A DNA stretch of 64,000 nt from Heliopora coerulea (GCA_030142905.1 JASJOG010000042.1:1304501-1368500), one strand, 5' to 3'; shown: positions 46,976-59,575, numbered from the stretch's first letter. Notes: a model not told the origin generated them from the sequence alone. Made by a program: numbers and translations.

Positions 46976-49849
46976 GCACCTGCGGGCAAGGTACACTGGA
47001 AATAGAACTGCGTATCTATGCATGGAGCAAAACATTTAGTACAATAATGAATTACCAAGATATACGTATGGACCTCAATAAAAGCTTTTCCTACTCTGTA
47101 AATGAACTTAAAATACATTATCCATTGGCAAGAGAAGATGTCGCGTGACTTCTGATGTCTTTTACAAGTGATAGCAACGACGTAAGAAACGTAATCTATC
47201 CAATAACTGTTTTCGGGATGTTTGTGACTTTGTTATGAACTTAGCCGACCATAATTTTAATATATTTCCTGTACAATAAGGAATACAGCTATGTGTCACC
47301 CTGCCTTAATTTTGGTTTTCATGTTTATGTAAAATTCAATAGACCAATCGACTGATCAAGATCTATTGTCAGTGGCCAATATGCAAGTTTATTATCATCA
47401 CCTTTGTAATCATTCCTATATCCAAGTGTCAATCTTTTGAATTTTTGTTTACTTTGTTGCTACTATAAGGAATCAGCATTAATTTTAATCTCTGAACGAA
47501 CTTTTCAGACCAAACCCAACCACGGATTTTGGATGAAGTAGACTCATAAGGTCTGGTAATAAGACTTCGTTTTTCATGTCTAAAAAGTCGACAAACCGAT
47601 GTTTTATCTCAGCTAAGTTTTTCAGCAAATTCCTAAATTTATCACTCTCTACCAGTCTTACACCTGCTCAATATTTTAGCTATCGTCAAATCTTTGTGGG
47701 AGGCTTTTTTTAAATATCAAATGCAAACATGATGGTTTTATTTACATTTCAAATTCCATTATCAGTGTAATAAACAGTTCCAGTTCTTTAATATTTATAT
47801 ATCCTTCGAACTTCATCCGATCGTTTTAAAAATAAGTATACCAAATTTACATGTTCTACTTCTCTTGAAACATCTGGTTGAGAGTTTCAACTGCACAACA
47901 GAACAGAATCGAGATTAAACTTATTTAACTCATAACATAAGACTGAAGAGACTATACTGGCAACATACTTCTTACTTGGGATAAAGTTGGCTCAACATTT
48001 CTTCCTGATTATAATTTAAACCATCACTTGAAGCTTACATCGAAGAAGCACGTTTACCAAGCCTAAAACCCTGGCAAACATGGCATAATGAACAAAAAAC
48101 AATGACAAACGTCGGGGACAGTGTAAGTCACGAAGTTTCACCTTCTTGGCATTCCAACGTCCACCTGTTCAACCTCAGTGATGTCATTATATATTCGATG
48201 TGTTTCGCTTCTCTTGTTCAACATTGAACGGCGATGAGAAGGGAGGGAGAAACTTGATTTTGACACAAACTGCAATTAAAATTAAATGTTAGACTTCTTA
48301 GGTTTTTTTGACACAAATTTTATATAAAGTTATCGTCTGATTAACCCCTGAGCGCGGAACTCTTTAATTACTAGAGGATTGACAACAAGTCAAAATTTGA
48401 AACTAAAAATGGCGGACATGGCTGCCTTTTCGGACTTCATTACACATTCCTTACGCAGTCCTTTTGATGTCAGTTTGACCCTTGGAGAACTGAAACTGAC
48501 ATCCAAATAAGGCCTCCTTGTCTGACAATGTTGGTATTACTTTTTGGCCCAATCATGAACTGAGGTCAGTCTTTCAGGTATGCTTGACTCCAGTTAACCT
48601 AAATCTATTGTTTCATGCCTGAAAAGTGTAATTTATACCTAGTTTCAGTTGAATTGAAATCTTATTGAATTTTGACCAGGTAAATTTTTGGGTTTTTAGT
48701 TCCGTCTAATATTTCCAGTTTTGTTTGCCGACGCCACAATCACAAAGCAACATAATTACCTGATCCACTCTATGTATCGTATGGGCATAATTATGGCAAT
48801 TTAGGGTCAGAGTATATTGCAAACTCAGTTATTCTGTAGGTTCTGTAGTCCTATGTGTCCGTTCGACAGACTGATAACTACTATTTACAATGTGAGCAGC
48901 GATGTTGTTTCGGATATATAAGCACGAGCCGAAAGCTTGTGGTTTTATGTCCGATACAACACCGAGGCGAATATGGACAAAATGCTTCGTCAATGTCTCG
49001 AATTCTCATCGTTAATTGACGATTTTGCAGCTGTCTTGGGTCGGAAGCCCATGTTTCAAAGTTTCAATTACATTTTGAGTAACGAAAAACAAAACGCACA
49101 TAAAAGACTTTTTTCTACAGAAAAACCTCGTTTAATTGATAACTGGTAGTACTGGCGTACAATTATTTTAAAATAAAGAGCTCGCGAAACGTTAGAGGAG
49201 GACCAGGAGGAGCTTTCTATAGAATTTGCTTCTGGTGAATTACCAGCAAGGTAAATCTCTGCTTTATAGTCATATACTATGGCGTATATCTTTATATACG
49301 AAGATATACGTACACCCTTATATGTAAAGCTGAACAAAATGTGAAATGAATGTCTCGTTTTCGTTGTAAAAAAAGATTTTTTTCTTTTCACAACGCCAAC
49401 GCCAATGAATGCCAGATGCAATGCACATGGCTAACTAAATAGCTGATGAACTTCATTGAGCATGCATGTCAATCAAATAAAAGCGTTGTGATCAATTAAA
49501 TGAACTGGAAGATAGAAAGCACGTGAAAAATGATCAGTAACATCTTCACTTAAAGCCTGATCTCAACAGGGCGGAGTTTTCCATGCAAACAAGATTTTTT
49601 GCTTTTTTTTTTTTTGCTAATTAGTTCCACTTGAAAGCAAATAAGACAAAAAGTAAACTTCATCCACGCGGAAAATATCGGCCAGTGGAAATCAAGTCTT
49701 GTTTACTCTTGCCCGCTGCACTGGCTTCCAACTGACTGAATAATCGACGGGTATGCCAGCTGGGTTTTCTCAACCTAACATTGATGTTCACGTTACAATA
49801 TTTTATAAGGCATTCATATGGTTTAGAATGAACATCGGATTTCTTCTTT

Positions 49850-49925
49850 GTAACTCTTTCCCGGCTGGAGCTCTCCCTTTGACGAGTAAAATCATCTGGT
49901 GTTAGCCAGAGTACAATAATAGAAG
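49850..49925 (+). repeat. Dispersed repeat, GACGAGTAAAAT family
   Basis: TAACTCTTTCCCGGCTGGAG, CTCTCCCTTTGACGAGTAAA, ATCATCTGGTGTTAGCCAGA. The best-preserved copy in the window. Confidence 0.8.
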
Positions 49926-51017
49926 TCTCAAGGCTTTGAAATTGCTGAGATATTACACTGTTTACTAACAGACTGTTTCGGCGTTCATAAATTTGGGCTC
50001 AGACATCCAAACGCAAAATGAAAATTCAACAAACCATCTACGAGAAAATCGGATTAAACTATCCATTTTCTCAGGGCAATATCTCTCAAGAGCTTGAAAA
50101 TGCCAAGAAACCCCTCGAAATTTCACGACGAAAACTTTTAGCCCTCAGTTTCGAAACATAACACATTTAGATTATTTCATCAACCACTGACGCGTAAATG
50201 AGGAAAAAAGAATTTGCAAGGCAAGAATGCTTACTTAATGTCTGTGATGATAGGAACTAAATATTTATATGTCTAGTACTTTCAGTAACCTGATTCACAA
50301 ACGTCATTCCATGTTTCTAATGGAGCTGAAATTTATTATATGTTTTCCAAACAAACAACTGCTGATTGATCCTCATGTATTTATCTTTGAAGCATTCCAT
50401 GCTGTACTACTTTCCGACGTAAATCTTTGTTAATTTCGATTTAAAGAATGATAGGTCCTGGGCACAAGAATTCTTGTATCATTAATGCTGATAAATGAAG
50501 TCTGTTTGCAAATCCATATACATCACTCTGAGTGAAAAATCGTTGAAATTATGAATCTTATACAAAGCGGAGATTTCACTTTTTAGTTTGAAATGACTTC
50601 TTAATTTGGCTATCTTCTTGTCATAGTGAAGTAAACTCAGTACACCAAACTTGATCAGAGATTCAATCGAGAGACATAAGTAACTGTTAAGCTGATAAAA
50701 AACAAATGGAGTAATTTCGTAACGTGAACATTCAATATGACTGATACAACTGCAAGATAACCAACTATAAACGTTTTCCTGAGCTTGAGTAATCATAACA
50801 AAAATCTTAAACATCAGATCGTGTGCAAAAAAGTTGTGCGAAGTAGAAACAGAGCAAAATTGGGTCAATTTTCGTCTCGTATTTAAAGTCATCTATATGA
50901 TATAGAATAACCGATTTGTTTTTAAAGTGAAACAGTAGGAGAATTTCACATCTTCTCCGTAAGTTACGGTCGAGACAGCTGAAATTATTGGACTATGATC
51001 ATACTGATATGGCTATA

Positions 51018-51035
51018 TTTGCTTTTCAGGTTATC
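51018..51035 (+). promoter_or_regulatory. Probable 3' splice site in GPCR-B 5' UTR
   Basis: TTGCTTTTCAG|GTTATCG, same position and sequence as in unit A, about 110 bp before the start codon. Inference. Confidence 0.4.
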
Positions 51036-51141
51036 GAATTGCTTCGAGACAAAGACACTTGACGCGGACCCAAGAGCTAACTAAAGAGATTTGGGATCGC
51101 CAACATCAGTCTGCCTGAACAGGTTTTAGTGAGAGGTCCAT

Positions 51142-52203
51142 ATGAGCAACCTGACGACGTTTTCGAGTTTGGATAAAATGCAGCAGGAAAGTAACTTGAC
51201 ATCACGTTTGACAAACACAACTTCTCCACCATTACTCAACCTTCCGTTGGTGATTATCCTTGGGGCTCTCATCCCTTTCATTTTAGTTGGAAACACTTTG
51301 GTTTGCGTTGCATTCATAAAGTTCCAACGTCTACGCAATGCTACAAATTGCTTTCTGTTCAGTTTAGCCATCAGTGATCTAGCTGTGGGGCTAATCTTGA
51401 TTCCGTTTTGGATCGCTTTCACTGTGAACGGATTTTCAGACATGCCGCAAGGTTTCACGAAGGTATGGAGGATTCTCGACGTAACTTGCAGCGTAGCATC
51501 CATGACAAACCTCGCAAGCGTGAGTATCGAGCGTTGGTACGGAGTCACACACCCATTTCGACATCTGAGCATGAGCACAAGTCACGCAATAGTGATGTCG
51601 AGCCTTTCGTGGTTCTACGCAATAGGAACTGCCATGTTCTATCTTGTACAAGGAGAGCCTGAGTGGATATTCACCGTGATCACTATACTTGGCCTTTGCA
51701 TCCCGTTTTTCATCATGACAATTTGCTATTCTGTGATCGCCCGAGTGGTTAAACGGAAAACTCCTGGTGGTAACCACCAGTCTGGCAGAGAGTGCAAGAC
51801 AATTAGGACCTTAATTTTGATCTCGGTTATATTCCTTGTTTGTTGGTTTCCGTTCATCCTCGGCTCTCTTCTCACAAACTACTGCCATTCTTGTGCTGCC
51901 TACGTTAACCACAGGCCAGCGATGATTATCTTTCCAAAGGTCTTGCACTATAGTCATTCATGCATTAATCCGTTCCTCTATGCTATCCTAAGCCCGAGTT
52001 TTAAATCGGCCTTCGAACAGCTTTTTCGTTGCACCCGAAGAAGCAGAAGGATTCAGCGTGGCAGGAATTCCTCGTCCGATAATAGCCGGACGGGAATTAA
52101 CACCAAACGGTTTAATCTTACTGCTAGCTTCAAAGACAAAAGAAGGAAGTCAGGTCTCGAATACAACCAAGTCTCGCTTAAAATGAACAACAACTTTGTG
52201 TAA
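51142..52203 (+). CDS. Amine-like class A GPCR (copy B, full tail)
   Basis: Single-exon, 353-residue paralogue of the receptor at 39.6 kb, roughly 80% identical across the helices. An extra N-terminal 12 residues (MSNLTTFSSLDK, with an N-glycosylation site) come from an upstream ATG that is not usable in copy A. Landmarks shift by 12: D113 (3.32), ERW with R131 (3.50), W235 (6.48), Y270 (7.43), NPFLY at 276-280. C3.25 is Thr and ECL2 has no Cys, as in copy A. Changes cluster in loops: ECL2 (VQGEPEWIF vs VKETSGWKF), ICL2 (HLSMSTSH vs HRIMRTSD) and helix-3 entry (FTKVWR vs FMTVWI), which hints at altered ligand or coupling. The 65-residue tail is rich in Arg/Lys/Ser (RRSRRIQRGRNSSS), with likely phosphorylation sites. 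Signals through G proteins by family; ligand unknown. Confidence 0.93.
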   Translation: MSNLTTFSSLDKMQQESNLTSRLTNTTSPPLLNLPLVIILGALIPFILVGNTLVCVAFIKFQRLRNATNCFLFSLAISDLAVGLILIPFWIAFTVNGFSDMPQGFTKVWRILDVTCSVASMTNLASVSIERWYGVTHPFRHLSMSTSHAIVMSSLSWFYAIGTAMFYLVQGEPEWIFTVITILGLCIPFFIMTICYSVIARVVKRKTPGGNHQSGRECKTIRTLILISVIFLVCWFPFILGSLLTNYCHSCAAYVNHRPAMIIFPKVLHYSHSCINPFLYAILSPSFKSAFEQLFRCTRRSRRIQRGRNSSSDNSRTGINTKRFNLTASFKDKRRKSGLEYNQVSLKMNNNFV

Positions 52204-52557
52204 CTTTTGATAATGTTCGTGGAGAACTCCAATGCCGAGAACCCAAGAGGAACAATTCATCACGAAGCTATTCGTTAACAATGTTAGATTCTGAATAAGA
52301 AAATCGATTTATCTTAATCAGTAACAGAAACTTTCAAATTCGTTAATTTACACCCACTATAGTGTCATTAACAGATTCAAGTTTAACTCTATGTTACACT
52401 TTGCATACTTTATCTTACATATTATTTGGCTATTATTGTGGATGTTGTTAATCCATGGCGCTTTTTAACTTAAGATGGATCAATACAGATTATTATTTTG
52501 ACTACAAATGGACGTTCGTCGAGTTTAAAGTTTAAACCCTAAGGAAAAATAATTTCT

Positions 52558-52632
52558 AAGCCCCTAATGGGGATCGAACCCGCTACCTGCTCATGAACCC
52601 TGAGACGCTCTAGCCATTGAGCTACCAAGATT
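52558..52632 (-). mobile_element. tRNA-like SINE head
   Basis: Reverse strand: A box GTAGCTCAATGG, B box GGTTCGATCC, anticodon loop GGGTTCA (would read GTT) on a four-pair stem. T stem poorly paired. Related to the GAGTC-type SINEs at 5.3 and 62.7 kb but diverged. Confidence 0.65.
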
Positions 52633-52889
52633 CATATTGAGAGCTGAGGTACGAGTTCAGCATATGTTTTGCCTACCTGTATATATATGGCAGGCATGAT
52701 AATTCATAATGTGATCGAAAGAGATGAATATTACATATAAAATCCATGTGGCAGTTTCGCAGTATCACGTACCATAAGTGGATTTTCGTCAAGCACATAT
52801 CTCTGAAAAACAATTTCTGAACTCCAGATGGGTGTCGCCTGTCGTAACTGCTGCATAGCCAGCACATATGTGGAATCTTCACCGTAGCT

Positions 52890-52970
52890 CCCATTTTGAG
52901 TCTCCGTATCTCATTGGTTCGGGCATCTCACATGGCAACAAATGCAGGTTCGATCACCAACTATGGCTCT
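52890..52970 (+). mobile_element. Degenerate tRNA-like SINE relic
   Basis: GAGTCTCCGTATCTCATTGG and CATCTCACATGGCAACAAAT, then GGTTCGATCACC. A and B boxes are recognisable, arms are not. Confidence 0.4.
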
Positions 52971-53130
52971 GAAATCGTCTTTCTGCGATATAAGCTTGAC
53001 AAACGTCCACGTATCGTTCAATTCCAATACCGTTTGATTTTAACTGATCACTGTCAAATGGCTTCAAGTCGCGCCTCGTCAAATATTCTATATATCCAGT
53101 AATGTTCCGTATTCTACAGAATATGTAAGT

Positions 53131-53231
53131 GTTAAAGCCCGAGAACGGAGGCTTTACGCCAGATACATCCCAAGGGCGTAGCCTGAGGGTTGTATTTGGC
53201 GTGAAGCCGACGTTCGAGAGCTTTAACTAAC
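53131..53231. mobile_element. ~100-bp fold-back element
   Basis: GTTAAAGCCCGAGAACGGAG and GCTTTACGCCAGATACA on the left pair with TGTATTTGGCGTGAAGC and CGTTCGAGAGCTTTAAC on the right. Small hyphenated palindrome around CCCAAGGGCG. Confidence 0.8.
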
Positions 53232-53483
53232 TTATTTCATGATTACATGTATTTTCTAACAAAAGGATTTCATTTGGGAAAAGACGTTTTTGACATGTAA
53301 TGTATAAACATTGGACGGAAATAAAATGGTTGATTGGCATTTAACAAAAGGTTAATATGTTTGCTAAAAAGATTTTACAACTAGTGATTTTTAATATAAA
53401 TGCATTTGTTTTATTGGAGGCGTCTTACAGATGATCCGAGTTATTTGCATGTGGTCGAGTGGCAAGTAAGGAGAGCTATGAGT

Positions 53484-53859
53484 TAATAAGTTTATCACGT
53501 CGTGTTTTCTGAGCAAAATATTCGCTCTAAATTTCATTGAAATTAAAGAGGTTTCTGCTGAACTGCAAACGACGACTCGTTACTTAAAGAAAGGAAAAGA
53601 TACCAATTCGTCAACAAGTAATTTGAAGGATGGGAGAAACATTTCATTTGTGACCGACGAAGAGCCGGCGAAATGGAAAGTGTTGAAGATTACGGCAAAT
53701 ACTGAAATCAAGTCTGCCTTGGGAGTTCGTTGTTGGGCTGAATTGGCTAGCGTATGTAATGTGAAATCTAAATCCGTTAAAAAACAAGTTTACCGATCCA
53801 TACAGGAAGAAGTGATTTCATTGAGATTACGAAATCTTATCAAACTGATAATATGAAGG
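53484..53859 (+). CDS. Unidentified open frame, possible exon
   Basis: Stop-to-stop frame of about 124 codons with no internal methionine at its head. It holds a hydrophilic stretch (KDGRNISFVTDEEPAKWKVL, then KSALGVRCWAELASVCNVKS and a Leu/Arg-rich end). I recognise no domain. No strong splice acceptor is evident at its left. Could be an exon of an unknown gene, a retroelement relic, or chance. Confidence 0.2.
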
Positions 53860-54044
53860 GAAAATTCCTGTTGATTTTAAGAAGCGTACAATTTTCGTTT
53901 CGAAGGATTTTCACGTATCTTCAGACAGGAAAATGTTGAATTTGTCAAAGATACTGTGTGTAACGTTAAAATTACAAATTGTGTGCCGAGGATTTATAGA
54001 TTTAGTCGAAGTAAGTTCAGTAAATTAAATAAGATTTTGATTTG

Positions 54045-54128
54045 TAAATTCAAGGGATGTATATGATTTCCTAGGAATGTATACATATACATCCTCGGGA
54101 AGCTCATCATACATCCCTTGAATTTATA
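54045..54128. mobile_element. ~85-bp fold-back element
   Basis: AAATTCAAGGGATGTATATG on the left faces CATACATCCCTTGAATTTAT on the right; inner TTTCCTAGGAATGTATA faces TATACATCCTCGGGAAGC. Nearly full-length palindrome. Confidence 0.82.
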
Positions 54129-55959
54129 ATACAATATTATATTTAATTCATCAGCCCCTCTCTTCCCTGCTGAATATCAAATTCCCTCGCCGGGCTATCA
54201 GACGCTGGATTGTTTAATGAGTATGCAAGTTCAGTAAAGGATTATGAATAACAAAGAAAATGCCGTCAATCATGAAATAATGCCGGATACATCCAGTAAT
54301 AGGCCAAACGTCCTGTTTAGGTTGATTGACCAATAGAGCGTCTCCACTCAGTCCCCTCAGACCCGAATAACAAAGGATATGGCGGCCATGTTGGTGTACC
54401 TAACAAAAGTAGATGATCAAAATTCTTTTCTTTAGGAACATCAACATGGCGACTATGACGGCAAGTGTAAACGCTGTATTGCAAAAATATCAGAGTGTGT
54501 CATTTTAAACTTATAACCTCCACTTCATTCTTTTTAATACAACTGCATGAAAAGAGACCAAAATTCTGAACAGTAAGTAAAACTGAATAGAATTCAAAGG
54601 AAGTCAAAGGTTTGCATGCGTAACTATAAAATTTGTTGTTGATGCGACTGATCCATTTATTCGACACAATTTTCATATACGATCGTTCTCTCGCAGCTAC
54701 AGTCACACAGGTTTGGAATGCCAGGGACTTCGAATTGGCGTTTATCACGTATCACTCTATGGTGGACACGACTTGCTTCCTTAAGTTGCAAGGAAAGATG
54801 GCAAGCTTCCAACGGCTAAAAAAAACGGTAATCCCTTGTGGTAGTTGAATATAATTTCACTTCGAAAGAGGATGATGGTTGTTGGGCGAACATTTTGCAT
54901 GGTAATTTACTATAGTGACTTTCACAATGTCGTTCATCTTATTATATGGATGCATAAAACCTTACATAGATGTGGATGCCTCTTATACTGTAATTTTGAA
55001 AGAAATTCAGAATATCTTTTGGTTTCTTAACGAGAAATTGAGCTTAAAATAACAATACAAACTAATACTGGGCGAAGATAAACACCTAGGTAGCAAAAAA
55101 ACTTCAAACATTCGAGTCCTGGCTCCAATTCGAATGATAAAAAAAATTCCATCGTGATTAGAAAATCGGCCTGTTGCAGAGAAATCTGCCTTTTAATCTT
55201 AATTGTACCCTGTCTGGTAGTTATTAATTGATGTTTAAATGTTTAATGGTTCAAACCTGATATAAAAACAGTGCCTTTTTCCAAATCGAGTACCGGGACC
55301 CATGTTGCTACGTAAATTGTTATGTACCTGGACCGATAGATCATGCTGTCCATAATGTTAAAGCCGTGTATAGTCGGACTATAATTTGCTGTTATATCTT
55401 TACCTTATAAAATAATGTTATTGCTAGAGGAACAAATAGTTCTTCCTCAAGTTGCTTGCATCACGACTACTCAGAAAAATTTCAATATCGCCGAGTCGCA
55501 TTTCTCATGGTTACGTATAACCGTTTCTCCCGGAATTCATTCGAAAGTGCACTACAAGAATTTTTGAAAAAATACCTTCGATAATTTTATATTAGACCCA
55601 ATGAATAAACGCGCAACTCATATGTCATCAAAATAGTTTGATTTTGACCATTTCGTAATATCTCATTTTGTTGCCGGCATTTTACGTGAAAATATAATAC
55701 TGGTAACAGTGAACTATAGTTTCTAACCATAAGAGTGGACACCAGATGGATACACATGGTTTAGAGTCCCCGAAAAGAGATCTCTTCTATAATGATGGTG
55801 GTGTAAATCAAGCATTATCGACCCCCATGAATCATCTAAATTCGATACCAGCCAGGCTGATAAAACTTATGAATAATTTATTCCGGCTGTCCAAAATTTG
55901 GCCTTTGTGCGAAAAATAATCCTCGAAATCAGTAGCAGTCAACGTTAATCTTCTCGCAC

Positions 55960-58270
55960 GATCTCTTTGACTGCTTTCTTCAAAATAAGCGCTTGATAAA
56001 GACTAGAATAATGAAGGTAAGAGTGCAAGTAAAAAAGTTATGACAATTTATCATCGAGGTTCAACTGTCTTGTGTCAAAACAATTGCACAACACAATCAG
56101 TTTGTAAGTTAAGCCCAAAACCTTGGACAAATCAGATATAAAAATACCAGGCGTTGTCATAGTAAGTAAAATGCTTTAAAAAGTAAGAATAATAAGTTTC
56201 CCAAGATTGAAAAAAATTGGTTGATTGCTGCTGATTAAACCAAGTAAATTGGAGATAATAAGATTTAGGTCTTGTGAAACGTGAGTAGATGTTTTATTTT
56301 TATTGACTAATTTACCCTATAAGTTATCAAGTGTACTATATTAAGTAACTTTCAGGACACGATTACAAAGTACAATCTATAAAAATACGGCTGCAATAAC
56401 AGCTATTTTATAACCCCGTCCCCCCATGGCGTACGCTTAGCTTAAAAACCAAAATAAAACGACATAAAAAAGGCAACGAGAAATATGATAGCTTGATAAG
56501 CCTGCTATGTAATAACGGACTTTCTAATGGACATTGCAAAATTACAAAAATACTTCCAAAGGGTTCTACAAAGAATCCAATGTTGTTAATGAGAACAATT
56601 TTTTTAAGCTCCGAATAAACTTCATTAAAGAAGTTGCAAAGTACATAACTTTCTTTACATATCTTTCTTTTCTTTGTGTAACTGACCAACATAGCGGAAT
56701 TGTAAAGTAACTTTAATGTCCTATAAATTACGGCAAGATAACACAAGATTGTATGCAAAGAAAATTTGACGACATCACACCAACTTCGTGAAATTGCGAC
56801 GGAACGTCAATACTCGTTTGTCCACGAATACGTTCATGATGAATATTCTTAGAAATTATCTTAAAAAGAAATAGGTGAGATAAGTAACCATGAGACAATA
56901 GTACAAGTTATTACAGCCACTTCGTTGTTTGAAAATCCAGAAATGGAATTACTAAAGGAAACCATTTCATCACTAGGGACCTGCAATATGGAATAGTCCC
57001 CCAATGCTTATACAAAGTATTAAAAGTCCACCCACTTTTATCATAAGTGATATCATAAAATAATTTTTGAATATATAGTTTTTCATAAAATACATGATTA
57101 TGAAAAATTTTTTGACTCATTTTCGACGAATGAGTAACTGGAATGAATCTAATTTGAATCTTACACCACTACTAGCAATTTAATACGTAATTGCCCTTTT
57201 TTGCCTGAAAGTCTGCCTTCAATTTGTCGGTATGTTTCGTAGGTTTGTTTGAAGTTACTCTATTGTTCGATGTTTCATTTGAAGTCGTAAATAAGTCTTG
57301 TATAAGACATTAACAAATAGTAAGATTGGTCGATTAGCTCTTGTCGTATAAGTTAGTACATCTATCCTCGGTGTTGTGATGCATGTCGCATCAGGTTACT
57401 TGAGGATACTTTCATTTGTTTTGGTAATTTCTCACACATTCCGCAACTTTCCTATCAAGTACTTAAATCCGATAATGCGCTCCTGCTCGAGTTTCAAATA
57501 TTACTTAAATGGTCTAATATAATTGCAGTTTTAAACAGAAACCTCTCAATTAGTACTCTTAAAAAGGCAGGAAAAATATAAGCCAACGTGAAATTTTATT
57601 TTTTTGTTTCTAGGTTAACGCGCTCTGCTTCACTGGAATGTCAATTAGTCCTTTTAATTAACTTGCTGGGCGCAATTAAACATAAAATTATTGGTTTATC
57701 TTGCTTTGCTTGGGTTTAGCATATTAAAACTAAAGTAACTGCAAAATTTCATTCGTCGCAACCAGTTATTGCAAAAAACCTGATACGATTAATGGAACGT
57801 GTTAAAGGAAGAACTTTTTAAAACTTTCTCGATTGCTTTCCTTCGACCGAATTTAGAGATCAAAACGGAATTTATTTAATTAATTGATCCAATACATGTC
57901 CAAATGTGATTTATTTAGCTCAGAAGTATGAGCGAAGAGATAATACAAATTAAGAAACATGTAGAATTTATGGCCACCCCGTGTTCGTCTTTACCAAATT
58001 TGATATAAAATTCACTTCTTCTCCAATCTAATAAGATCGAACATTTTTATTTATTCATTTGGTGTCGCTTTTCTTTTTATTTTTTTAAGATGAATTAAAT
58101 CGCTTGGAAAATAATGAAATTGTATTAAATGTTTACAGTTCTAATTAAGCTATGTTAAATTGGTAACATTTAAGGTTGGATTTCTCTCACCAAAGTTCAC
58201 ACGTCCACCAAGAAAAGTGTGCCTTGTTGGTTTGCTTGAACTATTTTTCATTTCATTTTACTTTTCAGAG
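55960..58270. other. No gene recognised
   Basis: AT-rich. A 116-codon reverse frame at 56408-56758 is hydrophobic but has no recognisable motif or context and is probably chance. Holds the upstream region of the secreted-protein gene. Confidence 0.45.
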
Positions 58271-58274
58271 AAAG

Positions 58275-58347
58275 ATGACATTCCTCGTTTTAAAAACCCT
58301 GTTAGGATTCCTGTGTTTTTGTAGTTACTATGCTGCACCTCTCAACC
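58275..58347 (+). CDS. Signal-peptide exon of the low-complexity secreted protein
   Basis: Exon 1 of the gene completed at 59782-61019. ATGACATTCC opens 24 codons: MTFLVLKTLLGFLCFCSYYA is a textbook signal peptide (hydrophobic core, small residue at the end), with likely cleavage before APLN. It ends in phase 1 at a strong donor AACC|GTAAGT. Splicing to TAAAG|AGTTTCG at 59782 gives a Gln codon and enters the repeat frame without a shift, which is the main support for the model. Confidence 0.68.
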
Positions 58348-59184
58348 GTAAGTACATTTAACTTTTGGGCTTTAACACTTTTACAACAGATGTCTTGTGT
58401 TCCTGAATAAAATCATTTAGCAAAAGCAAGCATAAAATCCTTAACGGGGGCCTTGGAAATGAAGTGGTTAAAGCACGCAAATGTTTTCCATGTTCATATA
58501 TCCTTGTCCCACGAAGAACATGTGAAAAGTTAACTTCAGTATTCCTATTGGTGCTTGTTTGTGGATCACGTAATGACAGTCAGACGAAAAGTTTGAGCCA
58601 TTCACAGGCTTGGACTTGACATTGTGTCATCGTACAGTAAAACAGTAATCAGCCATTGTTCTGTGACGCGATGGTGCAATGGCCTCTCCAAGCCTGGCCA
58701 TTCAGTAATATGTGAAAGATAATGTCCAACACGTTGGTAGTTGAACCAAATTAAATTGCTGCATAAGCCTATAGGATTGTTGCAATAATACCAATTCAAT
58801 ATATGATGATATTTTAGTGCAATAGATTTCTGGAAGGGCCTTACTGAGTCGCCTTATTCATTGGGCTCCTAGTCAGTCGAGTTGGCGAATTTGCTATGAT
58901 TATTCTGAACAGTTAAACACATTTAAGGGAAGCCTCTCAAAGGGAAAAGTCTATAAACCCTAAAATTCCTTGAAAATGTTGTGTGTTTCAAATGTCGGTT
59001 GTTGTAATCCGGATCTCCATAAATTTTCAAACAAAGACTTTAGAATTTCAAAAACTTCAGTAAACATTTACCTTTGCCGTAATCTGCTAACAAAATTGTT
59101 TGAAGATTATTAGCGAGGCTGAGATGTTTGATCAATGATTCATTCCCATGCTTATGCGTGTATTTGTGAAAATTTTCTTTTTTC

Positions 59185-59575
59185 ATGAGTATTATACATC
59201 AAATAACATACATCAAACATCACATATCATATATCATATATCATATACCATATATCATATATAATACATCATATATCATACATTATACAATCATAGATCA
59301 TACAATCATAGATCATACATCATCCACCATACATTACATATTATATATCATATGTCGTGACATGATACGTATCAAGTATCATGCGTGATGTATCATGTGT
59401 CACGTATCATGTATCATATATCATATGTAATATATCAAACACCACATATAACATACTGTATATGTCATATGTCATATGTCACAATCATTTGTCATATGTC
59501 ATATGTCATTTGTTGCATTCTATACGTTTTATGTTATACTTTGTATGTTGTATACATGATATGTTATAGGTTATA
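59185..59575. repeat. ATATCAT-type tandem repeat in intron
   Basis: About 390 bp of degenerate ATATCATATATCAT / CATATGTCATATGTC units inside the 1.43-kb intron (58348-59781). Read as Tyr/His/Ile repeats in all frames; not coding. Confidence 0.92.

Larger units (their letters stand above)
43400..55950 (+). repeat. Segmental duplication, unit B
   Basis: Same order and orientation as unit A but about 12.5 kb, with extra sequence mainly at 45.3-47.8 and 47.9-50.8 kb and at 52.3-55.6 kb (SINEs and fold-backs). Contains GPCR B and the unfilled site of the unit-A MITE. Confidence 0.8.

Noticed and set aside
56408..56758. 116-codon reverse frame, hydrophobic
   Set aside because: No motif, no start or splice context, AT-rich region; likely chance.
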